Of a stretch of 6,809 bases of DNA, positions 6,254-6,809 are shown piece after piece. The notes under the pieces were generated by a model that was not told the DNA's origin, did not search any database, and saw only the letters and a program-made list of their open reading frames with translations. Source of the DNA: Bacillota bacterium (GTDB lineage: Bacteria; Bacillota; Sulfobacillia; RBS10-35; JAJYVN01); the NCBI GenBank assembly GCA_021791995.1, contig JAJYVN010000161.1, positions 1 to 6,809 of the forward strand, read 5' to 3'. Each line of letters opens with the position of its first letter. The first letter of the stretch is position 1. Position numbers and translations under genes: made by a program.

Positions 6254-6809
6254 TCAGATGGTCGGCCCAGCCTCTTGACCGGACACCGGACCCGCGATCT
6301 GCCAGTACAACCCACGGTACCACCGGACGAACGCCCGCTGGCCCAAAACCGAACGGATGGCCGTCATGGCCGTTTCACCCCGACCAATCTGCTCCACGAC
6401 CTTCAGACAGACCCCCGATCCCGCACGGCAAATGGCTGCCGTTGCCGCAACGACCTGGCGAAACGCCATCGGTTGGTCGGGCAACCCATAGAAGTTGCCT
6501 GTCAACTGACCCCAACTGTATTTGGGTAAGGAAAAGGAGTTGCGACTCGGCACATACCAGACATATCCACTCAACTCCCAGTCCTCATACTGCGACAGCC
6601 CCTCGTCCAGCCAAATAGGAACCCGGCCGTCGCCGACAATGTCATTGGTGAGGTGCGTCAACTCATGCGGAACTGGACCATCCTGGGCATATAGACGGGC
6701 CATGCCCGTCCCCTCGGTCAACCACGCAGAGGGCGCGAGAAACCACAGCGTCCCTTGCCAGTAAGCCCCAATCGGCGGGTCCGCACCAAAGGTACGCACC
6801 ATGGCAGGG
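6254..6809 (-). CDS. Peptidase-MA-like zinc metallopeptidase domain protein (5' end off window)
   Basis: Only the C-terminal part is visible, about 184 codons; the frame is open to the window edge, so the ATG at 6802 is probably internal. Counting from that Met, HELTH (46-50) is a HExxH-type zinc site. WLDEGLSQYED (64-74) follows 14 residues later and supplies a glutamate as the likely third ligand, the gluzincin pattern of Peptidase MA (PF13485-type) proteins. The region after it (about 112-168) fits the helical tail of that family, ending in a tryptophan-rich segment. I infer a protease or protease-like protein, possibly exported, since such proteins often carry a signal peptide, but that end cannot be seen. 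The substrate is unknown. It lies 111 bases before walR in the same direction, so it may be a separate gene or a loosely linked operon member. The stop is TGA at 6256-6254. Confidence 0.8.
   Translation of the reverse strand, partial: PAMVRTFGADPPIGAYWQGTLWFLAPSAWLTEGTGMARLYAQDGPVPHELTHLTNDIVGDGRVPIWLDEGLSQYEDWELSGYVWYVPSRNSFSLPKYSWGQLTGNFYGLPDQPMAFRQVVAATAAICRAGSGVCLKVVEQIGRGETAMTAIRSVLGQRAFVRWYRGLYWQIAGPVSGQEAGPTI

Noticed and set aside
6275..6310. TTGACC resembling a -35 box on the plus strand
   Set aside because: It lies within the metallopeptidase gene, points away from every real gene here, and has no -10 partner at proper spacing.
1..6809. Search for WalR boxes, CRISPR, tRNA, insertion sequences or a new defence system
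   Set aside because: No TGTAA-N-TGTAA type direct repeat, repeat array, cloverleaf, transposase or inverted terminal repeat was seen; the genes all belong to known wall-signalling and wall-synthesis families apart from the partial metallopeptidase.

Overview
The window carries one compact minus-strand gene cluster, read from its right end to its left end, from what looks like a GC-rich member of the Bacillota (Firmicutes). The order walR-walK-yycH-yycI is the diagnostic arrangement of the essential WalRK cell-wall two-component system, which is largely confined to that phylum. High GC, frequent GTG/TTG starts and strong GGAGG-type ribosome binding sites would suit a deep lineage such as Sulfobacillus, Kyrpidia or Alicyclobacillus relatives. 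The genus is only a guess, because no rRNA or other marker is present.

Layout, in transcription order. The window opens (6809-6254) with the C-terminal part of a Peptidase-MA-type zinc metallopeptidase-like protein whose start lies outside. A 111-base spacer with no convincing promoter follows. Next come the response regulator WalR (6142-5438, probable TTG start), the sensor kinase WalK (5434-3563), YycH (3566-2097), YycI (2071-1163) and a 3'-truncated MurA (1148-1). Gaps from walR onward are 3, -4, 25 and 14 bases, so these five genes are very probably co-transcribed.

How the genes work together. WalK senses the state of the envelope and phosphorylates WalR, which in studied Bacillota controls autolysins and wall metabolism. 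YycH and YycI are single-pass membrane proteins with extracytoplasmic domains that modulate WalK. MurA, the first committed enzyme of peptidoglycan precursor synthesis, sits directly behind yycI, where many Bacillota have walJ (yycJ) or htrA. It resembles the MurAB/MurZ/MurA2 paralogue rather than MurAA. The unit therefore puts wall-stress sensing and wall-precursor supply in one transcript.

The system is a known one, not a new type. The points that stand out are the murA linkage, loss of the Staphylococcus-type zinc ligands in the WalK PAS domain, an acidic residue in the WalK N-box, cysteine-rich YycH/YycI ectodomains, and an almost complete lack of ATG starts. No tRNA, rRNA, CRISPR array, insertion sequence or clear terminator was seen.
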